This document shows positions 33,396 to 42,275 of a stretch of DNA of 57,462 bases, piece after piece. Both the position numbers and the translations under genes were made by a program. Numbering within the stretch: the stretch's first letter is position 1; each line of letters starts with the position of its first letter. The notes under the pieces are model-generated. The model was not told the DNA's origin. It saw only the letters and a program-made list of their open reading frames with translations, and did not search any database. Source of the stretch: Pseudomonas asplenii (GTDB lineage Bacteria > Pseudomonadota > Gammaproteobacteria > Pseudomonadales > Pseudomonadaceae); the NCBI RefSeq assembly GCF_001293465.1, contig NZ_JSYZ01000025.1, positions 26,152 through 83,613 on the forward strand, given 5' to 3'.

Positions 33396-34844
33396 TCAGA
33401 CTTCGCTCAGGACCCGCCCCAGGTTCTGATAGACCACCGGCCTGCGCCAGCGCAGGTAGCCGGCCAGCAGCAGACCGGACAGCGCCACACCGAGCATGCC
33501 CAGCGGAATCAACTGATTGAAGATCGATTCGCCACCGGTCAGCAGGGCCATGTTGATGACGATCAGGTAGATGCCGTAACCCAGCGCGCCCGCACTCAAC
33601 AGCGGCGCGATCAGCCGTTGCCAGAGATGGCTGCCCCTGGCATCGCGGCGGAAGAAGGCAATGACGGAGACGGAAGTCATCGCCTGCACGGCCAGAATAC
33701 CGAGCGTGGCTGGCGCACTGCCCAACGGCAGTACCTGGGTGATCGGATCGGCGCCCTGCACTGCACAGGCCGCAATGATCAACAGCACCAGTGCGGTCTG
33801 GAAAATGCTGGCCAACCAGGGGGTCTGATGCCGCGCGTGGGTGAGCGCGAACACCCGCGGCAGCACCCTTTCCCGTCCCAGGGCGAACAGGTAACGCGAC
33901 AACGAATTGTGGAAGCTGAGCAACACGGCGAAGAGGCTGGTGATCAACAGCACATGGATCGAATCAGCGAGCAGCGGCCCTACCCACTCGTTCGCCAGGC
34001 GAAACCATACCGCACCCGGGTCCTGCTCGATGAAGGCCGTTGCATGGGATGGCCCGATGGCAACGATCATCAGCCATGACGACAGGGCGTAGAACCCCAT
34101 GATGATCAAAAGCGCGAGGAAGGTCGCGCGAGGCAGTGTCTTGTGCGGTTCACGTGCTTCTTCGGCATAGATGGCGGTGGTCTCGAACCCCATGAAGGCG
34201 CCGCCCACGAACACCAGCGCCGCGCCCAATCCCGGGGCCAAGACGTTCGATGGCTGCAACGGCGCCAGGCTGAAACCCTCCGGCCCGCCCTGATGAACGA
34301 TCACTGCCAGGTCGAAGACCGCAATCACCAGCAGTTCGGCGAGCATCAACCAGGCCAGGAAACGCCCGTTGAACTCGACGTTGCGGGTGCCGAAGCACAG
34401 GATCAGCGCCGCGTAGCCCATGCTGGCCGCCCACCACGAAAGGCTGATGCCGAAACTCTCCAGCGCCTGCGCGGTGAAAAAGCCGATCAGGCCATAGCAG
34501 GCGATCTGCATGCCGGCATACGCGGTGATGGCGAGGAACGCCGAGGCAGTGCCGCACGGCCGCCCCAACCCGCTGGAAACGTAGGCATAGAACGCCCCGG
34601 CGTTGCGTACGTACCGCCCCATGGCGACGAAACCCACCGCGAACAACAGGTACACCAGTCCTGCCAGCAGAAACACACCCGGCAGTCCTATGCCGTTGCC
34701 CATCAGGATCGCGGTGGGCACCACACCGACCAATCCGGTCAGCGGTCCATTGGTGGCGATCACGAAAAACACGATGCTCCACATGCCCAGGGCATTCTTG
34801 CGCAACGTGCCGGTTGTTTGAATATTCGCACTCATGGCATTCAT
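33396..34844 (-). CDS. APC-family amino acid/amine permease
   Basis: The 482-residue protein has about twelve membrane segments and APC-type motifs: LTGLVGVVPTAILMGNGIGL in the first segment, GGAFMGFETTAIYAEEAREP for the consensus amphipathic segment, and SRYLFALGRERVLPRVFALT. The family imports amino acids, amines or related metabolites with protons or by exchange. The specific substrate is not visible; no catabolic gene is directly linked. The preceding region (34845-35040) holds its promoter and a short TGGCG/CGCCA hairpin. Confidence 0.86.
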   Translation of the reverse strand: MNAMSANIQTTGTLRKNALGMWSIVFFVIATNGPLTGLVGVVPTAILMGNGIGLPGVFLLAGLVYLLFAVGFVAMGRYVRNAGAFYAYVSSGLGRPCGTASAFLAITAYAGMQIACYGLIGFFTAQALESFGISLSWWAASMGYAALILCFGTRNVEFNGRFLAWLMLAELLVIAVFDLAVIVHQGGPEGFSLAPLQPSNVLAPGLGAALVFVGGAFMGFETTAIYAEEAREPHKTLPRATFLALLIIMGFYALSSWLMIVAIGPSHATAFIEQDPGAVWFRLANEWVGPLLADSIHVLLITSLFAVLLSFHNSLSRYLFALGRERVLPRVFALTHARHQTPWLASIFQTALVLLIIAACAVQGADPITQVLPLGSAPATLGILAVQAMTSVSVIAFFRRDARGSHLWQRLIAPLLSAGALGYGIYLIVINMALLTGGESIFNQLIPLGMLGVALSGLLLAGYLRWRRPVVYQNLGRVLSEV

Positions 34845-35040
34845 CCGGGGTTATTGAAATTGTTGTGTCCGAACTCGGAGACGATCGGGAGTCCAGCTTA
34901 AAAGTGCTCCACCCGGGACGTCTTGGCGATAAGCGCCATTGCTTGACTGACAGTGACACCAGGCCCGCCGCATCCAATGCAGCGCGACAACGACAAACCG
35001 GCCGGTTTACTCTGCCGGCTCGATCAAAAGGAGGTAGGCG

Positions 35041-35496
35041 ATGGATTTGAAGTTCAGCCACGTGGACGTACTGGTCGCTGACCTGGAAGCGGCCTGTCAC
35101 TACTACGCCCGGATACTCCAGGCCAGGATCTCGACGACACAGGTCTGGGACCGCGGCGGCCTGCATGTGCGCTACGCCGTTGCGCTGATCGGGCAGGAAC
35201 GCTTCATGCTGGTGGAGCCGCTGGCCGGCAACCTGAAGCAGCTCCTCGATACCGTGGGCGAAGGCATGATCTATCGCCACTGCTACACCACGCCGGATAT
35301 CGAAAAGGCCTACGACGAACTGATCGCCTGCGGGGTCCAGCCGGAAGACGAGAACGGCAATCCCCTGACCCGCGAGGATCTGCAGTCACCCTCCGGAACG
35401 CGCATCATCTGGTTGCCCAAGCGCTTCGGGCACTTTTCCATCGAGATTCTGGAAGAGAAGACGCTCGGGGCCTTTCTCGAGAAAGCGTTTGCCTGA
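35041..35496 (+). CDS. VOC-family (glyoxalase/bleomycin resistance fold) protein
   Basis: The 151-residue protein has two beta-alpha-beta halves of the vicinal oxygen chelate fold: SHVDVLVADLEAACHYYARI at the start and YRHCYTTPDIEKAYDELIAC in the second half, with the metal His/Glu candidates H8, H80-region and E-in-FSIEILEEK. The ribosome binding site AAAGGAGG is strong. The function (dioxygenase, lyase or epimerase-like) is not predictable. It stands alone before the ars operon. Confidence 0.8.
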   Translation: MDLKFSHVDVLVADLEAACHYYARILQARISTTQVWDRGGLHVRYAVALIGQERFMLVEPLAGNLKQLLDTVGEGMIYRHCYTTPDIEKAYDELIACGVQPEDENGNPLTREDLQSPSGTRIIWLPKRFGHFSIEILEEKTLGAFLEKAFA

Positions 35497-35670
35497 GATG
35501 CCCCGTGTGATTCAGGCGGCGGCCTAGAAGCCAAAGCGATACCATTTGCTCGCCTGCACGCTTGTGGCCACTTGCGGAGCCCCGGTCGCCTGTTCAACCA
35601 CGATGGCCGCGGGCTCAGGCAAGCGCTTGCGGGACCAGCGAAATAACGTCGATCGGGCTTGCCTTTTAAA

Positions 35671-35700
35671 TATGGATATCCGTATATTCGATTATCCATA
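35671..35700. promoter_or_regulatory. ArsR operator candidate
   Basis: TATGGATA and TATCCATA are perfect inverted repeats 14 bases apart in a very AT-rich stretch 18-47 bases before arsR. Size, AT content and position fit an ArsR/SmtB-type operator overlapping the promoter. Confidence 0.6.
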
Positions 35701-35717
35701 TATACAAGGTAGCTCCC

Positions 35718-36065
35718 GTGATCACTCCCCCCGAGGTCTTCAAGAACCTGGCCGACGAGACACGCGCCCGCGCCACCCTGCTGATCGCCAAGCTGGGCGA
35801 ACTGTGCGTCTGCGAGCTGATGTGCGCCCTGGATGACAGCCAGCCGAAAATCAGCCGCCATCTGGCGCAACTGCGCAGCAGCGGCCTGCTGCTCGATCGC
35901 CGGCAGGGCCAGTGGGTGTATTACCGGCTCAACCCGGAACTGCCCGCCTGGGTCCACGAGATGCTGCACGTGACATTGCAGGCCAACACCACATGGCTGC
36001 AGGACAATGCCGCACGCCTGCAGAACATGGACGACCGCCCCGTACGCACCACCTCCTGCTGCTGA
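35718..36065 (+). CDS. arsR: ArsR-family arsenite-responsive repressor
   Basis: The 115-residue winged-HTH protein has the As(III)-binding motif ELCVCELMC, with C30, C32 and C36, corresponding to the ELCVCDLC site of E. coli ArsR. The recognition helix follows (QPKISRHLAQLRSSGLLLDR). The last residues TTSCC add two cysteines. The start is GTG at 35718 with AAGG upstream. It represses the arsRBC operon by binding the AT-rich palindrome before it and is released by arsenite. Confidence 0.92.
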   Translation: MITPPEVFKNLADETRARATLLIAKLGELCVCELMCALDDSQPKISRHLAQLRSSGLLLDRRQGQWVYYRLNPELPAWVHEMLHVTLQANTTWLQDNAARLQNMDDRPVRTTSCC

Positions 36066-36087
36066 CAACCCACCGAGCGAGTCTTTC

Positions 36088-37371
36088 ATGCTGGTCGCCA
36101 CTGCCGTCTTCGTCTTCACCCTCATTCTGGTCATCTGGCAGCCCAAGGGCCTGGGCGTCGGCTGGAGCGCCGCGCTCGGTGCGAGCATCGCACTGGCTAC
36201 CGGCGCCGTGTCGCTGCACGACATTCCCACCGTCTGGTCGATCGTGTGGAACGCCACGGCCACCTTCATCGCCGTGATCGTCATCAGCCTGCTGCTGGAC
36301 GAAGCCGGCTTCTTCGAGTGGGCCGCCCTGCACGTGGCCCGCTGGGCAAACGGCAGCGGTCATCGCCTGTTTGCCTTCTGCGTGCTGCTCGGCGCTGCCG
36401 TTTCGGCATTGTTTGCCAACGACGGGGCGGCACTGATTCTCACGCCGATCGTCATGTCGATGCTGCTCGCCCTGCGCTTCCCGCCAGCCGCGACCCTGGC
36501 CTTCGTCATGGCTGCCGGCTTCATTGCCGACACCGCGAGCCTGCCGCTGGTGGTTTCCAACCTGGTGAACATCGTCTCGGCCGACTACTTCAGGCTGGGC
36601 TTCGCCGAGTACGCTTCGGTGATGGTTCCGGTAAACCTGGCCAGTGTGGCCGCCACCCTGCTGGTGCTGTTCGTGTTTTTCCGTCGCGATCTTCCGAAGC
36701 AGTACGCACTCGAAGCCCTTCAGGAACCGAAGACGGCCATCCGTGACCGCGCGACCTTCATCGTTGGCGGGTGGACACTGCTGGTCCTGTTGGGCGGCCT
36801 GTTTGCCCTGGAACCCCTGGGCATCCCGATCAGCGGCGTGGCGGCCGCCTGTGCAGCCTGCCTGTTCGCCGTGGCGGCCCGCGGCCAGCGCATTTCTACC
36901 CGCCGTGTGCTGCGCGAGGCCCCGTGGCAGGTGGTGATCTTTTCCCTTGGCATGTACCTGGTGGTCTATGGCCTGAAGAATGCCGGCCTCACGGACCTGC
37001 TCACTCATCTGCTCGACCGGCTTGCCGAGCACGGCTTGTGGAGCGCCGCCCTCGGCACCGGGCTGCTCTCGGCGCTGCTGTCGTCGGTGATGAACAACAT
37101 GCCCAGCGTACTGGTCGGCGCCCTGTCGATCCAGGCCAGCGCTGCCGATGGGCTGGTGCGCGAGGCGATGATCTACGCCAACGTCATCGGTTGCGACCTC
37201 GGCCCCAAGCTCACGCCCATCGGCAGCCTCGCCACGCTGCTCTGGCTGCACGTGCTGGAGCGCAAGGGCGTGCGCATCACCTGGGGCTACTACTTCAGGG
37301 TCGGCGTTCTCCTGACCTTGCCCGTCCTGCTGATCACCCTTTCAGCCCTGGCCCTGCGCCTGAGCCTCTGA
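36088..37371 (+). CDS. arsB: ArsB arsenite efflux pump
   Basis: The 427-residue protein has about twelve membrane segments and ArsB-family motifs, including FANDGAALILTPIVM (about residue 110), DTASLPLVVSNLVNIVSAD and MNNMPSVLVGALSIQA near residue 340. It expels arsenite/antimonite using the proton motive force. The ATG at 36088 is 22 bases after the arsR stop. No arsA gene is present, so it works as a secondary carrier. Confidence 0.92.
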   Translation: MLVATAVFVFTLILVIWQPKGLGVGWSAALGASIALATGAVSLHDIPTVWSIVWNATATFIAVIVISLLLDEAGFFEWAALHVARWANGSGHRLFAFCVLLGAAVSALFANDGAALILTPIVMSMLLALRFPPAATLAFVMAAGFIADTASLPLVVSNLVNIVSADYFRLGFAEYASVMVPVNLASVAATLLVLFVFFRRDLPKQYALEALQEPKTAIRDRATFIVGGWTLLVLLGGLFALEPLGIPISGVAAACAACLFAVAARGQRISTRRVLREAPWQVVIFSLGMYLVVYGLKNAGLTDLLTHLLDRLAEHGLWSAALGTGLLSALLSSVMNNMPSVLVGALSIQASAADGLVREAMIYANVIGCDLGPKLTPIGSLATLLWLHVLERKGVRITWGYYFRVGVLLTLPVLLITLSALALRLSL

Positions 37372-37398
37372 AGTCCACCCCGAAGCGAGGAACCCTCC

Positions 37399-37869
37399 AT
37401 GCGAGTCCTGTTCATGTGCACGGCCAACAGCTGCCGCAGCATTCTTTGCGAAGCCCTGTTCAACCACCTGGCCCCGTCAGGCTTCGAGGCCGTGAGCGCC
37501 GGCAGTTTCCCCAAGGGGCAAGTGCTGCCGCGCAGCCTCGGCCCCCTGCAGCAGGCCGGCATTTCCATAGCAGGCCTGAGCAGCAAGGGTAATGAGGCCT
37601 TCGAGGACAACCCGCCGGACATCGTCATCACCGTCTGCGACAAGGCCGCCGGCGAAACCTGTCCGGTGTATTTCGGCCCCGCGCTGAAATCCCACTGGGG
37701 GCTGGAGGATCCCTCGGAGGTGGTGGGCGACGAGGCGTCGATCGATGCCGCCTTCCACGCCACGCTGGCGCGCATCAGGAAACGCTGCAGTGCCTTTTTC
37801 GCATTGCCCTTCGCCACGCTCGATCACGAAGGGCTCAAACGCGAACTGGATCGTATCGGCACACTCTAG
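37399..37869 (+). CDS. arsC: arsenate reductase ArsC, low-molecular-weight phosphatase type
   Basis: The 156-residue enzyme has the CX5R loop CTANSCR (C7 to R13) and two later cysteines in VCDKAAGETCPVYFG (C80 and C88), the triple-cysteine relay of thioredoxin-coupled ArsC from Staphylococcus and Bacillus. It reduces arsenate to arsenite, which ArsB exports. The ribosome binding site GCGAGGAACC precedes the ATG. It is the last gene of the operon; there is no arsH. Confidence 0.9.
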   Translation: MRVLFMCTANSCRSILCEALFNHLAPSGFEAVSAGSFPKGQVLPRSLGPLQQAGISIAGLSSKGNEAFEDNPPDIVITVCDKAAGETCPVYFGPALKSHWGLEDPSEVVGDEASIDAAFHATLARIRKRCSAFFALPFATLDHEGLKRELDRIGTL

Positions 37870-37946
37870 GCCGGAGCAGTGGATATCGCCCCACGGCGCC
37901 TCTCGCCCCTTCGCCGTTCGTCGATGCCTGTCTGCCGCCACACGCA

Positions 37947-38852
37947 CTACAAGGAAGCGTTGAGCTCGGAAATCAGTTTCTCACGATACCTCAGCGCCTC
38001 GACCGAGGCTTCCCCGAGGGAGCTGGCAACCGCGCTCAGCAGCCCCTGGGCGAGCAGCATGAAGGCGCACATGCTGTTGCTGAAGAACAGGCTGTGGTTG
38101 GGAACGTAGAAGCTGTGCAGGGCCGACTTCGCCAGCGGCGAACTGGCGGAGTCGGTCAGCGCGATGACGTCGATGCCGTGTCGCGCGGCTACTTCAGCCG
38201 TGGCCAGCACACTCGGGGTGTACGGGAAGCAGCTGGCAACCACCAGTACATCGCCGGCATCCATCTGCGCCAGGGCATCGGCCACGCCCTGGCGGCTGGA
38301 GTCCAGGGTGCTGACATCGGGACGCAACATCCCCAGGCCGTACGACATGAACAGCGCCAGGGAGTTGAACTGGCGCATGCCATGAATGCGCACGCGCCTT
38401 GCCGTGCTCAACCGGGCGACCACCTGGCCGAAGGTCTCGGGGTCGACCTGCTCGACCATGCTGGCGATGTTGGCGCTTTCCTGCCGACCCAGTCGGGCCA
38501 GTTGGCTGAGTGCGCCGGAATCATCGTGGCCGACCACCAGCCGGGAAGCCTGGTCACTGTAGAAGCTCTTGCCCTCGGTCAGCTCGCGACGGAACACGTC
38601 CTGCAGCTTGCTGAAGCCCGAATACCCCAGGCGCCGGGCCAGGCGGGACAGCGTGGAGGCGTTGACCCCCAGTTGCTCCGCCAATTCGCTGATCGACGAG
38701 ACGGCAGCGCGCTGGGGGGATTCGATCAGCGACGTGAGCACGCGGGTCGAGCTGCTGCCCAGGGCTATGTCCACCTCTTGTCGCTCGATGGCGGCCAACA
38801 GTTCTTTCAAACCGCTGACCGTTTCGGGCAGTTGCTCGCTTGCTTTGCTCAT
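37947..38852 (-). CDS. RpiR-family (HTH + SIS domain) regulator
   Basis: The 301-residue protein has an N-terminal RpiR HTH (about residues 30-105: SSISELAEQLGVNASTLSRL, ARRLGYSGFSKLQDVFRREL) and a C-terminal SIS domain (about 130-270: VRIHGMRQFNSLALFMSYGL, DVLVVASCFPYTPSVLATAE, IDVIALTDSASSPLAKSA). ATG at 38850-38852 is preferred over an upstream extension. Eleven bases separate it from the C45-family gene, so it ends the five-gene minus-strand operon. SIS-domain regulators usually sense sugar phosphates, but some sense amino acid or purine metabolites; here the neighbours suggest an amino compound. Confidence 0.87.
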   Translation of the reverse strand: MSKASEQLPETVSGLKELLAAIERQEVDIALGSSSTRVLTSLIESPQRAAVSSISELAEQLGVNASTLSRLARRLGYSGFSKLQDVFRRELTEGKSFYSDQASRLVVGHDDSGALSQLARLGRQESANIASMVEQVDPETFGQVVARLSTARRVRIHGMRQFNSLALFMSYGLGMLRPDVSTLDSSRQGVADALAQMDAGDVLVVASCFPYTPSVLATAEVAARHGIDVIALTDSASSPLAKSALHSFYVPNHSLFFSNSMCAFMLLAQGLLSAVASSLGEASVEALRYREKLISELNASL

Positions 38853-38863
38853 CCGGCCATCCG

Positions 38864-39901
38864 TTATCTGGAAACAGAAACCACACCCGCTGCGTCCGGC
38901 TGCTCCGTCGAGCGGTGGGTATAAACGCGCCATTCTACAGTGCTCGCGGTCAGGGTGAAGACCGCGGTGGCCAGGGTGTTTTCGTCATCCGGGTCATCGG
39001 GCGCACAGCGATAGATGGGCAGGGCCGGGTCCGCCTCATCCCGCAACAGCTCAAGGGCCCGCGATGGATTGAAGCCCGTCTGCGCCTCTGCCAGCAGGCG
39101 CTCCACCCGCTGCTGGCGCGACCCCGAGCTGCCGGTCACCACCTGGCCGACCCCGGCAAGGGCCCCGTGGACCATGTGGTTGGAATGCCCGCCGGGTTGC
39201 ACCACCTCGACCACGGCCGTTGCGGCGGCGCTCGCCTCGACACTGACCACCCGCGTCGAACCCGCCTGGCCGAAGGCATGGTGAAAGGACCCGGCCCTCG
39301 GCGTGGTGGCAACGGCGGCAATCGCCTCGTCGATGGACCGGGCATCCAGCGACGCGCGTCCCAGGATCTGGCGGGGCAAGCCGGCGGGAATATCGGTTGG
39401 CCGCAGGTTGTTGACGGTGGCGACCACGCCATGCTCATTCACCGCAAAGGTGTGGCCGGGAATGGAACCGGGGTAGATGAAGCTGGTGAAGGCCGCGCCT
39501 TCATCGGGCCGGGCATGCACGATCGCGCAATCGTTGCGCAGTTGCGGCAGCCCGTCTTCATTGTGCGCAATCAGCGTGCCCTGTGGCGTCCGACCGTAGA
39601 CGGTGGTACAGCCGTCCACGCTGGCCAGCCCCGCGAAGTCACCGCGGCAGTTCCACAGGAAGACTTCGTCCACCGGCAGTTGCAGCCCGGCGGCCAGGCC
39701 TTCGATTTCCTGCCAGTAACGCGGGTAGTGCCGACGCACCAGGGCCTGCATCTGCCGGGCCTTGTCGGAACCGGCCAAGGCAGCCAGCCGTTGCCACAGC
39801 GGCAAGGGCCGCAGCCGGGTGTTGACGGCCTCGCGACCGAATTCGCCCAGGCGCAAACCCAGGTCGTACGCGCTGCCGGCAATGTGAAGTTGAGCGAGCA
39901 T
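38864..39901 (-). CDS. C45-family peptidase / N-acyltransferase-like acylase
   Basis: The 345-residue protein belongs to the Ntn-hydrolase C45 family (penicillin acyltransferase-like). The expected processing nucleophile is C98 in ASVDGCTTVYG, followed by the typical GTLIAHNEDG and FAVNEHGVVATVNNLRP segments. In characterised relatives the chain is cut autocatalytically before this Cys and the mature enzyme cleaves or transfers acyl groups on amines. It has no signal peptide. It lies in one operon with an amino acid ABC importer, which suggests intracellular hydrolysis of an imported N-acyl or peptide-like compound. Confidence 0.8.
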   Translation of the reverse strand: MLAQLHIAGSAYDLGLRLGEFGREAVNTRLRPLPLWQRLAALAGSDKARQMQALVRRHYPRYWQEIEGLAAGLQLPVDEVFLWNCRGDFAGLASVDGCTTVYGRTPQGTLIAHNEDGLPQLRNDCAIVHARPDEGAAFTSFIYPGSIPGHTFAVNEHGVVATVNNLRPTDIPAGLPRQILGRASLDARSIDEAIAAVATTPRAGSFHHAFGQAGSTRVVSVEASAAATAVVEVVQPGGHSNHMVHGALAGVGQVVTGSSGSRQQRVERLLAEAQTGFNPSRALELLRDEADPALPIYRCAPDDPDDENTLATAVFTLTASTVEWRVYTHRSTEQPDAAGVVSVSR

Positions 39902-39913
39902 GGTTAGGCGACC

Positions 39914-40636
39914 TTATGACACGTGCTGGAGAAATTCCCGCAGGCGCGGGCTGGGCGGGTTGGCGATCAGCGTTTCAGGTTCGCCGTCCTCGGCGATGCG
40001 CCCCTTGTCGATGAAAATCAGCCGGCTCGCCACCTTGCGCGCGAAGTCGACCTCATGGGTCACGATCACCATGGTCATGCCTTCTTCGGCCAGGGCCTTC
40101 ATCACCGTCAGCACTTCATGGCGCAGTTCGGGATCCAGCGCCGAGGTCGGCTCATCGAACAGCATCATCTTCGGTTTCACCGCCAGGGCACGGGCAATCG
40201 CCACGCGCTGTTGCTGGCCGCCGGACAGTTGCGACGGGTAATGGTCGGCGCGCTCGGCCAGCCCCACCTTGGCCAGCAGCTCACGCCCCAGTGCATGCGC
40301 CTCGGCCTTGCCCGCCCCCCTCACCCGGATGGGCCCGAAGGCGACGTTTTCGAGTGCGGTCATTTGCGGGAACAGGTGAAACTGCTGGAACACCATGCCC
40401 GCCTCCTGGCGGATGAGCCGCTCATCCACCTTGGGGTCGTTGACCCGCAGGCCATCGACGATCAGCTCACCCTCGGTGACTTCCTCAAGCTTGTTGATGC
40501 AGCGCAACAGGGTGGACTTGCCCGAACCCGACGGCCCGATAATGACCACCACCTCGCCGCTGGCAATAGTGAGGTCGATGTTGTGCAGTACCTGGGTACT
40601 GCCGAAGTGCTTGGAAACGTTCTTGAATTCGATCAT
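39914..40636 (-). CDS. amino acid ABC transporter ATPase (GlnQ-like)
   Basis: The 240-residue ATPase has Walker A GPSGSGKST, signature LSGGQQQRVAIARAL, Walker B MMLFDEPTSALD and switch His in IVTHEVDFARKV. ATG at 40634-40636 overlaps the permease stop by four bases; longer upstream frames are not supported. It is the third gene of the operon that begins with the binding protein at 42064. Confidence 0.9.
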   Translation of the reverse strand: MIEFKNVSKHFGSTQVLHNIDLTIASGEVVVIIGPSGSGKSTLLRCINKLEEVTEGELIVDGLRVNDPKVDERLIRQEAGMVFQQFHLFPQMTALENVAFGPIRVRGAGKAEAHALGRELLAKVGLAERADHYPSQLSGGQQQRVAIARALAVKPKMMLFDEPTSALDPELRHEVLTVMKALAEEGMTMVIVTHEVDFARKVASRLIFIDKGRIAEDGEPETLIANPPSPRLREFLQHVS

Positions 40637-41289
40637 AGGATTTTGAGTCTCGCTTCCATACGGCGCAGGACGTAGCTGAGCACCAGGGTAATGACCAGGT
40701 AGATCACCGCGACCGCGGACCAGATCTCCATGGCCCGGAAGTTGCCGGCGATCACTTCCTGGCCCTGGCGGGTCAGCTCGGCGACGCCGATGACGATGAA
40801 CAGGGACGTATCCTTGATGCTGACGATCCACTGGTTGCCCAGCGCCGGAATCATCCGGCGAAATGCCAGCGGCGCGATGACGTAGCGCAGCGTGTCGCGG
40901 CGGGACAACCCCAGCGCCAGGCCGGCTTCACGGAACCCGTTGTTGATCGACAGCACCGCGCCCCGGGTGATTTCGCCGATGTAGGCCCCCGAGTTGAGCA
41001 TGATGGTGGTGACGGCGGCACTGAACGGGTCGATGCGCACCGGAATCATCAGGGGCAAGGCAAAGTAGATGAACATCACCTGCACCATGATCGGGGTGCC
41101 ACGGATCAGTTCGATGAAAACCAGCGCTACCCGACTGCTGAGGAACCCGCCGTAAGCGCGGGCAAAGCCCGCGATCACGCCGATGACGGCGCCGCCGATC
41201 AGGCCCAGGATGGAAATCCAGAGCGTGAGTTTGGCGCCTTCCAGCAAAACGGGGAGCGCATCCCAGATGGCGCTCCATTGAAAATGCAT
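40633..41289 (-). CDS. amino acid ABC transporter permease (GlnP-like)
   Basis: The 218-residue permease has five membrane segments and the EAA loop EAGLALGLSRRDTLRYVIAP near residue 120. Only one permease gene is present, so it should act as a homodimer as in GlnPQ systems. It overlaps the ATPase gene and lies 31 bases after the binding-protein gene. Confidence 0.9.
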   Translation of the reverse strand: MHFQWSAIWDALPVLLEGAKLTLWISILGLIGGAVIGVIAGFARAYGGFLSSRVALVFIELIRGTPIMVQVMFIYFALPLMIPVRIDPFSAAVTTIMLNSGAYIGEITRGAVLSINNGFREAGLALGLSRRDTLRYVIAPLAFRRMIPALGNQWIVSIKDTSLFIVIGVAELTRQGQEVIAGNFRAMEIWSAVAVIYLVITLVLSYVLRRMEARLKIL

Positions 41290-41320
41290 AACCGGAAACT
41301 CTCAAGAAAAGCGGAAGGGA

Positions 41321-42064
41321 TTACTGCGGCTGGGTGCCGAACCATTTCTCGTAGATGCGCGCGTAGGTGCCATCCTCACGCAGCTTTTTCAGCGCCGCGT
41401 TGACCGGCTCGCGCAGTTCGCTGCCCTTGGGGAAGCCGATACCGTACTGCTGCGCCATCATCTGGTTGCCCACCGCCTTGACCTGCCCTTCGCCGGCCGT
41501 CTTGATGTAATAGAGCACGTTGGGCGTGTCGTGCATGGCGGCATCGACACGACCGGTACGCAGTTCCAGGTACGCATTGTCGATGTTCGGGAACTGGCGC
41601 AGTTCCCTGGCCTTGAAGTTGGCCTTGGCATAGTCGGCCGCCGAGGTGCCGCTCTTCACCGCCACGGTCTTGCCGGCGACGTCCGCTTCGCCCTTGATGC
41701 TGTCGTTATCGCTCTTGACCATCAGCAAAAAGCCGCTGTCGTAGTAGCCGTCGGAAAAGTCGATGGCCTGCTTGCGCTCTTCCTTGATGGTGATCCCCGC
41801 CAGGGCCGCGTCCACGTTATGGGTCTGCAGGGCCGGGATGATGCCGTTGAAATCCATCGGCTTGAGGATGTACTTGACGCCCATCTCCTTGGCGATGGCC
41901 GCCCAGAGATCGATATCGAAGCCGACATACTCATTGCCCTGCTTGAACTCGAACGGCACGAACGCCGTGTCCGTGGCGATCAACAGTTCCTTGTCGGCGG
42001 CCTGGGAAGTGCAGGTGATGGCAAGGGCCACAGCTGCGAGCGATACCTTGAAGAATTTTTTCAT
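41321..42064 (-). CDS. amino acid ABC transporter binding protein (GlnH-like)
   Basis: The 247-residue family 3 binding protein has a signal peptide ending TCTSQA (about residues 1-21). Motifs include LLIATDTAFVPFEFKQGNEY, YVGFDIDLWAAIAKEMG and GKTVAVKSGTSAADYAKANF. ATG at 42062-42064 is chosen because the signal peptide begins there. The ligand is a polar amino acid or derivative; the linked acylase suggests an N-substituted amino acid. The gene leads the minus-strand operon and is divergent from the aminotransferase gene. Confidence 0.88.
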   Translation of the reverse strand: MKKFFKVSLAAVALAITCTSQAADKELLIATDTAFVPFEFKQGNEYVGFDIDLWAAIAKEMGVKYILKPMDFNGIIPALQTHNVDAALAGITIKEERKQAIDFSDGYYDSGFLLMVKSDNDSIKGEADVAGKTVAVKSGTSAADYAKANFKARELRQFPNIDNAYLELRTGRVDAAMHDTPNVLYYIKTAGEGQVKAVGNQMMAQQYGIGFPKGSELREPVNAALKKLREDGTYARIYEKWFGTQPQ

Positions 42065-42241
42065 CGTCTTTCCTCTGCAAAAGGGGGCTCGATCACCGAT
42101 GTCGGTGCGAGGGAAAGCGGCAGTCAGTACGTATGGGGCGGGCCCCTGATTGTTTTTAGGTGGCGAGTCCATGCCAGGGATTCCAGCGAGCAGTGACTCT
42201 GCACTTGCTGAAATGCAAATATCCGTTGCTTCATTGTCATA

Positions 42242-42258
42242 TGCAAGTATTATTTGCA
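42242..42258. promoter_or_regulatory. TGCAA/TTGCA inverted repeat in the divergent promoter region
   Basis: TGCAA, seven bases, TTGCA lies 18-34 bases before the aminotransferase start, and a further TGCAAATAT lies at 42214-42222. The repeats sit between two divergent operons and are the best candidates for RpiR binding. Confidence 0.5.
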
Positions 42259-42275
42259 CGAACTTTGGAGGAATC

